Shown here piece by piece: positions 17,648-25,559 of a stretch of DNA of 64,000 nucleotides. The notes below the pieces were generated by a model. That model was not told the DNA's origin. It made no database searches and saw nothing but the letters and a program-made list of their open reading frames with translations. The position numbers and the translations under genes are program-made. Positions within the stretch are counted from its first letter, which is position 1. Each line of letters starts with the position of its first letter. Source of the stretch: Tritrichomonas musculus (taxonomy: Eukaryota > Parabasalia > Tritrichomonadida > Tritrichomonadidae); contig JAPFFF010000011.1 of assembly GCA_039105265.1 (NCBI GenBank), forward strand, positions 4,836,001 through 4,900,000, in the 5' to 3' direction.

Positions 17648-19678
17648 TTACTCATTAACTTGACTGCCAGCTGGCGTTTCATCATCAACATATTCCAATC
17701 CATTCAAACTAAGTTTAAAGTATGTATCTCTTGTGAGCCATAATTGAGTTGGGGGTGGATGTACTGTTCCTTCTTCGTTAACATTATAGTAAGTATCATT
17801 TGGACCTGTATATATTGGTTGACCATTTACTTGAACTTGAATATTTCCAAATCCACCATCCAAACCATCATAGCAATATCCTGCTGAAGCACGTTCTGTT
17901 TGAATATTGAAAACAAAGCTAGAAGCATCACTTAAAGTATTTCTATAACGAACTCCATTTGCATCATTCTTTGGCATTGTCATACTATCTTCAAATTCTT
18001 TTGTGCATTGTAATGTGATTCCATCAAGGTCTCCAGCAGTTAATTGATTTTCAAAGAATCTTGCACCAATTGTGCTAACATTTTCATCTGGGAAGTTCTT
18101 ACCACCAATATTGAGATAACAATTTTGATATACTGGATTCTCGAAAACAGTGAGGTCATTATGATGTTTTGGAAACATAATTGACATTGTAGTAACATTA
18201 ATTAATGGGATATTCAAAGTAGATTTGATACCATTTGCTGCAGGAGCAATTGGGAATGAATGGTAATCAACTTTTTGGGATGGTATTATAATTCCTTCAC
18301 GAAGAATATTTTCAATACCTCTGCGAGTAGATTCACAGACACCATATCCTTGCATATTTGATTTACATAATGTGATTGTCATTCTGTTTACAGTTAATGT
18401 AGCTTTCTGTGATGAATATGTTTCATTGTGAAGTTGTGATTTAGCATCATGAATTGCTTGAAGAGTCTGTTTAGCAGAAACAATTGGTGTTTTAACAATT
18501 TGCCAAGCATAATATCTTCCATTTTTGTCAGCATGATTTAATGGTGGTAATGTTACAGCAGGATTATGAACACAAATTTCTTCATCAGTTGCACCTGGTT
18601 GTAATCCAAATTCTTCAAATTCTTCCTTTGTGTAACTGAAATTGAATTCCAAATCTGTAAGAATATCAGTGTAACCAGTACTTCCATCATCATTATCCCA
18701 TTGTTCACCAATTCGATATTGAATCTTATACTTGATAGGTGTTGGGGTTGGTTCAGGAGATGGGTCAGGTGTTGGAGATGGTGATGGGTCTGGTGTTGGA
18801 GATGGGTCTGGAGATGGAGCACCAGGACCTGGAATTATAGCTTCATTACCAATTTGTGTAAATTGATGTTTCAAGTGGCCGCGGGCCTTTATTTCTTTCA
18901 ATCTTTCTAATTCTGCAGATGAGATACTATCATTATCTTCTAGATAAGCTTTTGTTTCAGCAACAGTATAAGGGTCTATAGCAGCCCAAACTAATCCTGC
19001 GGGTGATACTTGGAAACGAATTGATAAATCACCTATGATACCATTAGGGAATAAATCGAATGCTTGTAATGCAAGTAAATCATCGAATGGTACGTTTAAA
19101 TCAAATTCAACTTGGGATTTACCATTAGATTTGAATGAATTGAGGTTAACATAAGCACCAGCAACAGTTTGTGAATAATTTGAAACGTTTTCCCAAAGTG
19201 AATGTACAAAACGCCTACGTTTCTTCTCAGTCTCTGGTTTAACAGTGGAATACAAAAACCCTTCACGAATGCATTCATTTTGCTGGTATCCAACGTTTAC
19301 ATTATTATGGAGAATCTCCAAACGGTCAAACAATTGATTAGAAGATTTGAGCCCGACAAATAATTTGTAGAAGTTATTTGGGTCATCAATTTGTTGTAAT
19401 TTTGCTAAATCAGTATTGAGTTGTAAATCTAGTTTGATGTGAAAGGTGAGGAATCCTTTATCAACATCAGAAATGAAGTGGTCAGGATGTGTTAAACTGA
19501 TTTGGGAATACTGTCCTTGATGAAATGGTGCGGGTTGGTCATGACAGTCAACAGTTCTGAATGAAAATGAGCGTGTACCATCATTAGTATTAATCATTTC
19601 ACGCATCTTATTAAATGTATCAAGTACATTCCCAGCTTCGATTTTGTAATTATGTGCTCTTTCGTTGCGATACAACAT
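17648..19678 (-). CDS. MCP: Major capsid protein (676 aa), element A
   Basis: Homologous to the capsid genes of B and C in two conserved blocks: residues ~1-282 (RSFSFRTVDCHDQPAPF, SSNQLFDRLEILHNNVNVGY, FDLFPNGIIGDLSIRFQVSP) and ~420-676 (ATLTVNRMTITLCKSN, FPIAPAANGIKSTLNIPL, NIGGKNFPDENVSTIGARFF). Between them lies a loop module of ~140 residues that starts with a proline-rich stalk (PSPDPSPTPDPSPSPTPDPS). Two-block architecture, size and position fit a double-jelly-roll Polinton capsid protein; the fold itself is inferred. Divergent from the pVI-like gene, 51 bp apart. No break seen. Confidence 0.85.
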   Translation of the reverse strand: MLYRNERAHNYKIEAGNVLDTFNKMREMINTNDGTRSFSFRTVDCHDQPAPFHQGQYSQISLTHPDHFISDVDKGFLTFHIKLDLQLNTDLAKLQQIDDPNNFYKLFVGLKSSNQLFDRLEILHNNVNVGYQQNECIREGFLYSTVKPETEKKRRRFVHSLWENVSNYSQTVAGAYVNLNSFKSNGKSQVEFDLNVPFDDLLALQAFDLFPNGIIGDLSIRFQVSPAGLVWAAIDPYTVAETKAYLEDNDSISSAELERLKEIKARGHLKHQFTQIGNEAIIPGPGAPSPDPSPTPDPSPSPTPDPSPEPTPTPIKYKIQYRIGEQWDNDDGSTGYTDILTDLEFNFSYTKEEFEEFGLQPGATDEEICVHNPAVTLPPLNHADKNGRYYAWQIVKTPIVSAKQTLQAIHDAKSQLHNETYSSQKATLTVNRMTITLCKSNMQGYGVCESTRRGIENILREGIIIPSQKVDYHSFPIAPAANGIKSTLNIPLINVTTMSIMFPKHHNDLTVFENPVYQNCYLNIGGKNFPDENVSTIGARFFENQLTAGDLDGITLQCTKEFEDSMTMPKNDANGVRYRNTLSDASSFVFNIQTERASAGYCYDGLDGGFGNIQVQVNGQPIYTGPNDTYYNVNEEGTVHPPPTQLWLTRDTYFKLSLNGLEYVDDETPAGSQVNE

Positions 19679-19729
19679 TTATGATACAAAAAAAGTACTT
19701 ATTACAGGACTTTTTTCATTATAAAAACA
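19679..19729. promoter_or_regulatory. Divergent promoter: capsid / pVI-like (A)
   Basis: The 51-bp spacer has A- and T-rich tracts on both sides and TTTTTTCATTATAAAAACAATG before the pVI-like gene. Its sequence is unlike the corresponding spacers of Z, B and C, though length and position are conserved. Confidence 0.5.
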
Positions 19730-19984
19730 ATGGGTATCGGAATCTTCAAGAAAATGAAAAATGCTTTTAAATCAGTTGGCAATACAATTAAGAATGTTGC
19801 AAATAAAGTCGGTAAAGCGCTTCCTAAAGTTGTTGAAATTGGTAAAAGAGTTACCAGTGCGGTAAAGCCTGTTTTAGGTGATATACCTCTTATTGGAGAC
19901 ACTATAAGAGCAATTGACACAGGGTTAAATGTTGTCGATAGAGGAATGAGAATTGGTAAGAGCTTGATAAACGAAGTAGAATAA
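19730..19984 (+). CDS. Amphipathic pVI-like candidate (84 aa), element A
   Basis: Starts MGIGIFKKMKNAFKSVGNTI and has the same length and pattern as the B, C and Z proteins: an amphipathic basic helix, then a hydrophobic DIPLIGDTIRAIDTGLNVVD stretch. Exactly 84 residues in all four copies despite sequence divergence, which supports a constrained structural role. Membrane-active function is inferred. Confidence 0.68.
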   Translation: MGIGIFKKMKNAFKSVGNTIKNVANKVGKALPKVVEIGKRVTSAVKPVLGDIPLIGDTIRAIDTGLNVVDRGMRIGKSLINEVE

Positions 19985-20010
19985 AAACAAAAAAATTTTT
20001 TTGAAAATAA

Positions 20011-20457
20011 ATGGAACTGGAAGTAATTAACGAAATAACTGAAGAAACAAAAAACTTCAAATCCATCGAAGAATTTAATTTGTTCTACCAGAAGCACAAG
20101 GACGAGATGAATGGACGCACCACACAGTACCTCAATAGAGTATATAAGATTATTACCCCCGATGGTGTTGAATATAGAATAACAAAAAAGAATTGTTCGA
20201 AAGAAGGAAATAAGAGAGTTGGGGGTGATATATTTCTAAAAAAAGTGTTTAAAAAGGAAGACCTAAAAGAGTTAGAACAAGATGTTATCAGAGCTGATAT
20301 TGAAAGTGTAAAGGATGAGATTAAGCAGATGATATCGCGCATTCATGCGAATGAGCTTCTAGCGAATCGTATTGAGCAATCAGAGAAAAAAATAATAGAA
20401 CTAACATCAACTGTGAATCAGATAGCTAAATATATTAATACTATGAATAATATGTAG
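20011..20457 (+). CDS. 148-aa coiled-coil protein, element A
   Basis: Homologue of the 158-aa proteins: FKSIEEFNLFYQKHKDEM, then TTQYLNRVYKIITPDGVEYR, ITKKNC and GGDIFLKKVF, followed by a coiled-coil tail. In A it meets the convergent 77-aa gene end to end without overlap. Family not recognised; virion or assembly role inferred from neighbours. Confidence 0.68.
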   Translation: MELEVINEITEETKNFKSIEEFNLFYQKHKDEMNGRTTQYLNRVYKIITPDGVEYRITKKNCSKEGNKRVGGDIFLKKVFKKEDLKELEQDVIRADIESVKDEIKQMISRIHANELLANRIEQSEKKIIELTSTVNQIAKYINTMNNM

Positions 20458-20458
20458 C

Positions 20459-20692
20459 TTAAATCTTACTATTAATTGGGACCACTGAATGGTTTAAAGA
20501 ATATGTATGATAGTTGAGTTTTTTTGTAGTTATTGGAGGCTTTTCATGGTTTATAGTTCCCTTCAAATCTCTCTTCTTGATTATAGGTGCAGAATTGATT
20601 CTGGTACGCTCTTTTTGCATTTCCAATTGAAGTCTATCGTAGAAATTCATTCTTTTATCATCTCTTATCGTGCGTCTCTGTTGAAAAGACAT
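20459..20692 (-). CDS. Small basic protein (77 aa), element A
   Basis: Homologue of the 77-aa genes of Z, B and C: RTIRDDKRMNFYDRLQLEMQ, KERTRINSAP and a SLNHSVVPIN tail. Same length in all copies. Unknown function. Confidence 0.66.
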   Translation of the reverse strand: MSFQQRRTIRDDKRMNFYDRLQLEMQKERTRINSAPIIKKRDLKGTINHEKPPITTKKLNYHTYSLNHSVVPINSKI

Positions 20693-20708
20693 TTTTGTAT
20701 TGAAATAA
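20693..20708. promoter_or_regulatory. 16-bp bidirectional spacer (A)
   Basis: Only TTTTGTATTGAAATAA separates the divergent starts of the 77-aa and 76-aa genes. The near absence of spacer is conserved across families although the sequence is not. Confidence 0.5.
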
Positions 20709-20939
20709 ATGACTGAATTAAGTGATTATAAGAGGGAAATTCCTGAACTTAAAAGAATCAAACGAGCGCTAAAAGAGAAATGCTACGACTATAAACAGCA
20801 TCTCAATAACGTAAAATCAGGTATGCTTGGCTCAAATGGATTAGCAGTAAGAGAATCGTTAATTGAAGATATTGAATCTTTAAAAGAGAAAGTTCACAAA
20901 CTCGAAAAAGAATTTGATAGATTAACCAATAAAGAGTAA
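20709..20939 (+). CDS. Small coiled-coil protein (76 aa), element A
   Basis: MTELSDYKREIPELKRIKRA and the conserved SGMLGSNGLAVRESLIEDI segment identify it as the relative of the 75-aa proteins of Z, B and C. Helical, charged, probably a coiled coil at its C-terminus. Unknown function. Confidence 0.7.
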   Translation: MTELSDYKREIPELKRIKRALKEKCYDYKQHLNNVKSGMLGSNGLAVRESLIEDIESLKEKVHKLEKEFDRLTNKE

Positions 20940-20966
20940 GATGTATAGAGATTTTTTTGCACTGAA

Positions 20967-20988
20967 ATGTCTTTGAATAAAGCACGTA
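20967..20988 (+). pseudogene. Start of a 191-aa-type gene at the A/B junction
   Basis: The few codons MSLNKAR resemble the start of the 191-aa protein at 44616 (MALSKARI), and in gene order this is where that gene belongs. Element B's AGTAGT end follows at 20989. The same short start with the same junction occurs at 59224-59245. Confidence 0.45.
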
Positions 20989-21122
20989 AGTAGTGATAGT
21001 AGACCAGCTCAGGGGCTATATATTCTCCTGATAAGTGGCAACCGTAAATCTAAAATTATAATCTATACATTCTCCTGTTTTTAGTCTTCTGTTTTTTTCT
21101 CCTGTTTTTTATCTCCTGAGAA
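20989..21122. repeat. Left terminal region of element B
   Basis: Starts with AGTAGT. Contains GTGGCAACCGT at 21035-21045, the inverse of ACGGTTGCCAC at 21901-21911 beyond the 240-aa gene. No gene is visible in the first 130 bp. Confidence 0.5.
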
Positions 21123-21845
21123 ATGAAGCAAGTTGCAGGAACAATTAAAGACCTCTTTAAATCTGGAATTGATGGAAATGGTGAAAAAATGGATTTATTA
21201 CATATGACAGCCACGAAGGAACAATATGATGAATTCTTTAATGCTTATGATTGTGTTTGTTTGAGATATCCTGAAAATATGTTGTTATATGGTTTTGCAT
21301 CCTTTAACAGAAAAACAAACCCTGAACGTGTGAGATATGCACATATAATTGATTTCTATAAAGACCCTTACAAGAAGCATCCGATTGATAGTAATTATGA
21401 GAAGAAGAACGGTAAAGTTCTAACAAAAGAAGATAAAGAAAAGAAAAAAGAAGAAGAGAGACAAAAGAAAGAAGACGAATTGAGAGAATCAATGAAGGCT
21501 GAAGGTTGTGAATTGATATCTAAATATACCACTGCAACAGCTGATGTTTTCTATTTGTTTGAAGGTAATGAATACAAAACAAAGCCAACTAAATGGAAGG
21601 CAGGTCATAGAGCACACAAGACGCAATGCATTAGATATACACATAATTATGTGAAGAAACGTTTTGCTGATGAAGGATGTGAACTACTGACTGAATATAA
21701 AAACTCTAAACAAAAATTGTTTTACAAGCATGAGAATACAAGATATTCAACAACATTTAATGACTGGCTTTGGTATAACAACCGTCCTCATTTAGGTCGC
21801 AAACGAACATACTTCACCGAAGAGAAAGATGATGAACAAGCTTAA
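21123..21845 (+). CDS. 240-aa protein with two C-terminal modules, element B cargo
   Basis: N-terminal ~95 residues form one region (DLFKSGIDGNGEKMDLLHM ... ENMLLYGFASFNRKTNP), then a lysine/glutamate-rich helical linker (~100-122). Two similar modules follow (EGCELISKYTTATADVFYLF and EGCELLTEYKNSKQKLFYKH, each followed by aromatic residues). The tandem pattern EGCEL-x-Y-x(5)-x-FY recalls short repeat domains in phages and large viruses, but I cannot name a family. Absent from A, C and Z at the equivalent place, so it is cargo. Upstream is TTTTTTATCTCCTGAGAAATG. Confidence 0.6.
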   Translation: MKQVAGTIKDLFKSGIDGNGEKMDLLHMTATKEQYDEFFNAYDCVCLRYPENMLLYGFASFNRKTNPERVRYAHIIDFYKDPYKKHPIDSNYEKKNGKVLTKEDKEKKKEEERQKKEDELRESMKAEGCELISKYTTATADVFYLFEGNEYKTKPTKWKAGHRAHKTQCIRYTHNYVKKRFADEGCELLTEYKNSKQKLFYKHENTRYSTTFNDWLWYNNRPHLGRKRTYFTEEKDDEQA

Positions 21846-21975
21846 ATGAATCAACATTAATGATGTTTTATTTTTGTACCCCTGATGATGTTTAAAGTTA
21901 ACGGTTGCCACAAAAATAACAACAACGAAAAATAGAACTTTCAAAAATTTTTTATTTTTTTATCAGCCATTTATA
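21846..21975. other. Spacer with terminal-repeat fragment
   Basis: Contains AAAATAACAACAACGAAAAA and a TTTCAAAAATTTTTTATTTT tract, both also present in the terminal repeats of C (about 27015-27075), and TTAACGGTTGCCAC, similar to the repeat's TTGACGGTCGCCAC. This looks like a piece of terminal repeat inside element B. Confidence 0.6.
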
Positions 21976-22182
21976 ATGTCAAACCAAGCGGAACAATTAA
22001 GCACCCTCATTAATAGAATCAACAAAAAGCTAAAAGGATGGAGACCCGCTTTAAAATACCTCTACGATAATGATAATGTCATAGATGAATTACTAAAAGA
22101 GATAAATCACTTTATTAACCAGCTAAAGAAATTCAACGGTACTGAACAATTAATAGCTGAACTTGAAGAACTCATTTATTAG
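21976..22182 (+). CDS. 68-aa helical protein, element B
   Basis: MSNQAEQLSTLINRINKKLK followed by an all-helical charged sequence. It has a good start context (TTTTTTATCAGCCATTTATA). It overlaps the convergent 75-aa gene by 11 bp. No homologue in A, C or Z in this window; function unknown. Confidence 0.55.
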   Translation: MSNQAEQLSTLINRINKKLKGWRPALKYLYDNDNVIDELLKEINHFINQLKKFNGTEQLIAELEELIY

Positions 22183-22399
22183 ACAATTCATTTAATTCAT
22201 TCTCAAGTTGATGCACTTTATTTTTGAGACTGTTGATGTCTTCAATAAGAGACTCACGAACGGCAAGACCATCAGAGCCCAACATTCCTGATTTGATATT
22301 GTTGAGACATTGTTTGTAATCATAACACTTTTCTTTCAATCCTCGTTTGATACGTTTTAATTCTGGTATTTCTTTCTTGTATTCTGTTAGTTCACTCAT
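22172..22399 (-). CDS. Small coiled-coil protein (75 aa), element B
   Basis: Nearly identical to the Z and C copies (MSELTEYKKEIPELKRIKRG). Divergent from the 77-aa gene with 14 bp between starts. Unknown function, probably part of the capsid gene block. Confidence 0.7.
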   Translation of the reverse strand: MSELTEYKKEIPELKRIKRGLKEKCYDYKQCLNNIKSGMLGSDGLAVRESLIEDINSLKNKVHQLENELNELSNK

Positions 22400-22413
22400 T
22401 TAATAACAATTAA
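22400..22413. promoter_or_regulatory. 14-bp bidirectional promoter spacer (B)
   Basis: TTAATAACAATTAA, identical to the Z spacer, lies between two divergent start codons. Confidence 0.55.
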
Positions 22414-22647
22414 ATGTCTGCTATTAATCAAATGAGAACCGTTCATGATGATAAACATAAAAACCATTTCGATAGATTACAATTAACGATGCAAAAGAAG
22501 AGAACAAAAATAAACTCAGCACCGACAGTGAAATGTTATAATGAAAAAGGCAATGTATTTCATGAACCTCCACCAAAAACGACTAAATCATTAAATCATC
22601 ATGATTCACTTAATCATTCGGTGGTTGTCAGGAGTAACAACATTTAA
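22414..22647 (+). CDS. Small basic protein (77 aa), element B
   Basis: Same family as 1201-1434 with only a few substitutions. Overlaps the convergent 158-aa gene by about 40 bp at the 3' end. Confidence 0.67.
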   Translation: MSAINQMRTVHDDKHKNHFDRLQLTMQKKRTKINSAPTVKCYNEKGNVFHEPPPKTTKSLNHHDSLNHSVVVRSNNI

Positions 22648-23082
22648 TACATATTCATTGATGACTTTTGATTGTTGGTCAACAACATTTGAAAGCTTAT
22701 TGATATGTTCTTCAAGTATTTTATTTTTGTTGTTCAATTGATTGATTTGTTCAGTGAATTCATTTAACGATTCTTTCATTAGTGATATATCAGCTTTGAT
22801 GTTGTCGTTTTCAAGTGTTTTAGTGATTGTGTTCCCAACTTTCTTCAAATAAATGTCGCCACCACATCGTTTACCGTCTGTGCAATTGCGTTTAGTGATT
22901 CTGTATTCGTTGCCGTCATTAGTGATGATTTTATAAATCTTGTTCAAATAGTTAGTCGTTTGTGATTTCATTTGCTCGATATTCTTTTGATAGAACAAAT
23001 TGAACTCTTCAATTGATTTAAATACTTTTGATTCATTTACATTATCATTTATAACTTTAAGTTCATTAATGTTTTCATTCAT
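22606..23082 (-). CDS. 158-aa coiled-coil protein, element B
   Basis: Very close to the Z copy (IEEFNLFYQKNIEQMKSQTT, CGGDIYLKKVGNTITKTLEN) with a C-terminal coiled coil. Function unknown. Confidence 0.7.
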   Translation of the reverse strand: MNENINELKVINDNVNESKVFKSIEEFNLFYQKNIEQMKSQTTNYLNKIYKIITNDGNEYRITKRNCTDGKRCGGDIYLKKVGNTITKTLENDNIKADISLMKESLNEFTEQINQLNNKNKILEEHINKLSNVVDQQSKVINEYVLNVVTPDNHRMIK

Positions 23083-23118
23083 TTATAATTATATTAAATC
23101 ATTATAATTCATTGTTTT

Positions 23119-23373
23119 TCATTTAACTTCATTCAATATTGATTTTCCAAATCTCCCAACTCTGTCAGCAACATTTAAACCTGTATCAATTGCGTCTACT
23201 ACCTGACCAACACCAGGAATGAATTGTGTAATTGGTTTGACTCTGTCCATGATTTGCTTTCCAACATCAACAACTTTTGGAATTGCTTTAACTGCTTTCT
23301 GAGCAAATGATTTAACTTTACCGCCAATTGATTTAAATGCGTTCTTGATTTTGTTGAATATACCTACGCCCAT
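23119..23373 (-). CDS. Amphipathic pVI-like candidate (84 aa), element B
   Basis: MGVGIFNKIKNAFKSIGGKV, then the hydrophobic FIPGVGQVVDAIDTGLNVAD segment. Same length as all other copies and divergent from the capsid gene. Confidence 0.66.
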   Translation of the reverse strand: MGVGIFNKIKNAFKSIGGKVKSFAQKAVKAIPKVVDVGKQIMDRVKPITQFIPGVGQVVDAIDTGLNVADRVGRFGKSILNEVK

Positions 23374-23422
23374 AATTTAATTAATGATAAAAGTGATTTA
23401 TTTCCTTTTTATTCAATCATAA
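23374..23422. promoter_or_regulatory. Divergent promoter: pVI-like / capsid (B)
   Basis: 49-bp spacer with TTTATTTCCTTTTTATTCA then TCATAAATG, nearly identical to those of Z and C. Confidence 0.6.
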
Positions 23423-25501
23423 ATGTTATACCGAAACGAAAGAGCTCATAACCTTCGCACTGAAACAGGAAACGTTCTTCATGCATTTGAAGAGATGAGA
23501 AACATGATTAATGTCAATGACGGTACACGTTCATTTTCATTCAGAACAGTTGACTGTCATGACCAACCAGCTCCGTTTACAGCTGGTCAATATTCGCAAA
23601 TCAGTTTAACACATCCTGACCATTTCGTAAGTGATATTGATAAAGGTTTCTTAACATTTCACGTTAAATTAGATTTATCATTGAACACAGATATGAGTAA
23701 ATTAAACGCCATTGATGACCCCAACAACTTGTACAAGCTGTTTGTTGGTTTCAAATCTTCAAATCAGTTGTTTGACAGGTTAGAGATTCTTCATAATAAT
23801 GTCAATGTCGGATACCAACAGAATGAATGCATTCGTGAAGGCTTCTTGTATTCATCAGTTAAACCAGAAGCCGAGAAGAAACGCCGTAGATTCGTTCATT
23901 CATTGTGGGAAAACATTAGCAACTATTCACAGACACATGCAGGAGCTTATGTTAATTTGAATTCATTTAAGAACACAGGAAGAAGCGAAGTCGAATTTGA
24001 TTTGAATGTTCCTTTTGATGATTTGCTTGCTTTACAGGCATTTGATTTATTCCCTAACGGAATCATTGGTGATTTATCAATTCGTTTTCAAGTTAGTCCA
24101 GCTGGTCTTGTTTGGGCAGTATTAGACCCTTTCACAGTTGCAGAAGCGAAAGTATTTCTTGAAGATAATGATTCAATATCGATGGATGAACTCGATAGAT
24201 TAAAGGAAATCAAAGCCCGTGGTCATCTTCGTCATCAATTCACACAAATCGGTAATCAAGCAGTGATTCCAGGTCCAGGAACTCCGTCACCAGACCCATC
24301 ACCAACACCAACACCTGTACCACCATCACCATCACCAACACCTGACCCATCACCAGAAGAAGAAGATAAACCAGAACCATCACCATCACCTGAACCAACA
24401 CCTGCACCAATCAAATATAAACTCACTTATAGAATTGGTGAGCAATATAACTTTGGAAGCGATGGTTCATATACTTATGATGATATTGCAACAGACCTTT
24501 CAATGTATTTCAGTTATACAGCAGAAGAGTTCGCAAAATTAGACCTCAAACCAACAGCAACTGATGAAGAAATTTGTTTAGCAAATCCAGATTACACAAA
24601 ACCACCATTGACACACAACGATGGAAAGTATTATGTTTGGCAAATTGAGAAAACAGTTGCTAAATCAGCTCTCAGAGTTGTTAATGAATATCATGATGCA
24701 AGAGCTCAATTATTGAAAGAAACTTATTCTGCTCAAACAGCAACATTAACAGTTAATCGAATGACCATCACAGCTTGTAAATCTAATATGCAAGGCTTTG
24801 GAGTTTGTGAAGCTACAAGACAAGGAATTGAAGACATTTTAAGACAAGGTTTAATCATTCCTTCACAGAAAGTTGATTATCATGCTTTCCCAATAGCTCC
24901 AGCAGCTAACGGAATCAAGTCAACATTGAATATTCCATTAATCAATGCAACTAATTTATCAATCATGTTTCCAAAGCATCATAATGATTTAACAGTCTTT
25001 GAAAATCCAGTTTATCAAAATTGTTTCTTAAATATCGGTGGCAAGAACTTTCCAGACGAAAACGTTTCAACTATTGGTGCACGATTCTTTGAAAATCAAT
25101 TAACGGCTGGTGATTTAGACGCAATCACTCTTTCATGCACAAAGGAATTTGAAGACTCAATGACAATGCCAAAGAATGACGCGAACGGAAAGAGATACAA
25201 GAATACAATTAGTGATGCAACATCATTTGTATTCAACATTCAAACAGAACGAGCAAGTGCAGGATATTGTTATGACGGACTTGATGGAGGTTTTGGAAAC
25301 GTTCAGATACAAGTCAATGGAATGCCTATCTATACAGGAGCTGATGATACATATTACAATGTTGTTGAGCCAGATGGAACCATCACCAGACCACCACCAA
25401 CACAATTATGGATAACTAGAGACTCTTACTTTAAACTATCACTCGAAGGTTTGGAATATGTTGACGACGAATCACCACAAGGAAGTCAAGCAAATGAATA
25501 A
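23423..25501 (+). CDS. MCP: Major capsid protein (692 aa), element B
   Basis: The longest of the capsid copies. Conserved blocks cover residues ~1-282 and ~437-692 and are almost the same as in C. The loop between them is about 155 residues, starts with a long proline/serine stalk (PSPTPTPVPPSPSPTPDPSP) interrupted by EEEDKPEP, then a module KYKLTYRIGEQYNF... that differs strongly from C. Position and family fit a double-jelly-roll capsid protein; the loop would sit on the outer surface (inference). No break seen. Confidence 0.86.
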   Translation: MLYRNERAHNLRTETGNVLHAFEEMRNMINVNDGTRSFSFRTVDCHDQPAPFTAGQYSQISLTHPDHFVSDIDKGFLTFHVKLDLSLNTDMSKLNAIDDPNNLYKLFVGFKSSNQLFDRLEILHNNVNVGYQQNECIREGFLYSSVKPEAEKKRRRFVHSLWENISNYSQTHAGAYVNLNSFKNTGRSEVEFDLNVPFDDLLALQAFDLFPNGIIGDLSIRFQVSPAGLVWAVLDPFTVAEAKVFLEDNDSISMDELDRLKEIKARGHLRHQFTQIGNQAVIPGPGTPSPDPSPTPTPVPPSPSPTPDPSPEEEDKPEPSPSPEPTPAPIKYKLTYRIGEQYNFGSDGSYTYDDIATDLSMYFSYTAEEFAKLDLKPTATDEEICLANPDYTKPPLTHNDGKYYVWQIEKTVAKSALRVVNEYHDARAQLLKETYSAQTATLTVNRMTITACKSNMQGFGVCEATRQGIEDILRQGLIIPSQKVDYHAFPIAPAANGIKSTLNIPLINATNLSIMFPKHHNDLTVFENPVYQNCFLNIGGKNFPDENVSTIGARFFENQLTAGDLDAITLSCTKEFEDSMTMPKNDANGKRYKNTISDATSFVFNIQTERASAGYCYDGLDGGFGNVQIQVNGMPIYTGADDTYYNVVEPDGTITRPPPTQLWITRDSYFKLSLEGLEYVDDESPQGSQANE

Positions 25502-25559
25502 ATGAATTGATTTCATTAAATAATCGTCAATAAATAATATCTTTATTTTTGCGATTCAA

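Larger units (their letters stand above)
2606..20988 (+). mobile_element. Maverick/Polinton element A (polymerase-first family)
   Basis: Begins with AGTAGTGTAGTATGTGCG immediately after the interrupted Z capsid sequence. Contains PolB, a 144-aa protein, fiber-like, 883-aa, 331-aa and 130-aa proteins, integrase, KilA-N, major capsid, pVI-like, 148-aa, 77-aa and 76-aa genes. It is met at 20989 by the AGTAGT end of element B, so its own far end and any ATPase gene are not seen. The structural genes are in the opposite arrangement to those of C. Most genes are open; a few breaks are present, so it is probably not intact. It is clearly diverged from B and C. Confidence 0.8.
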
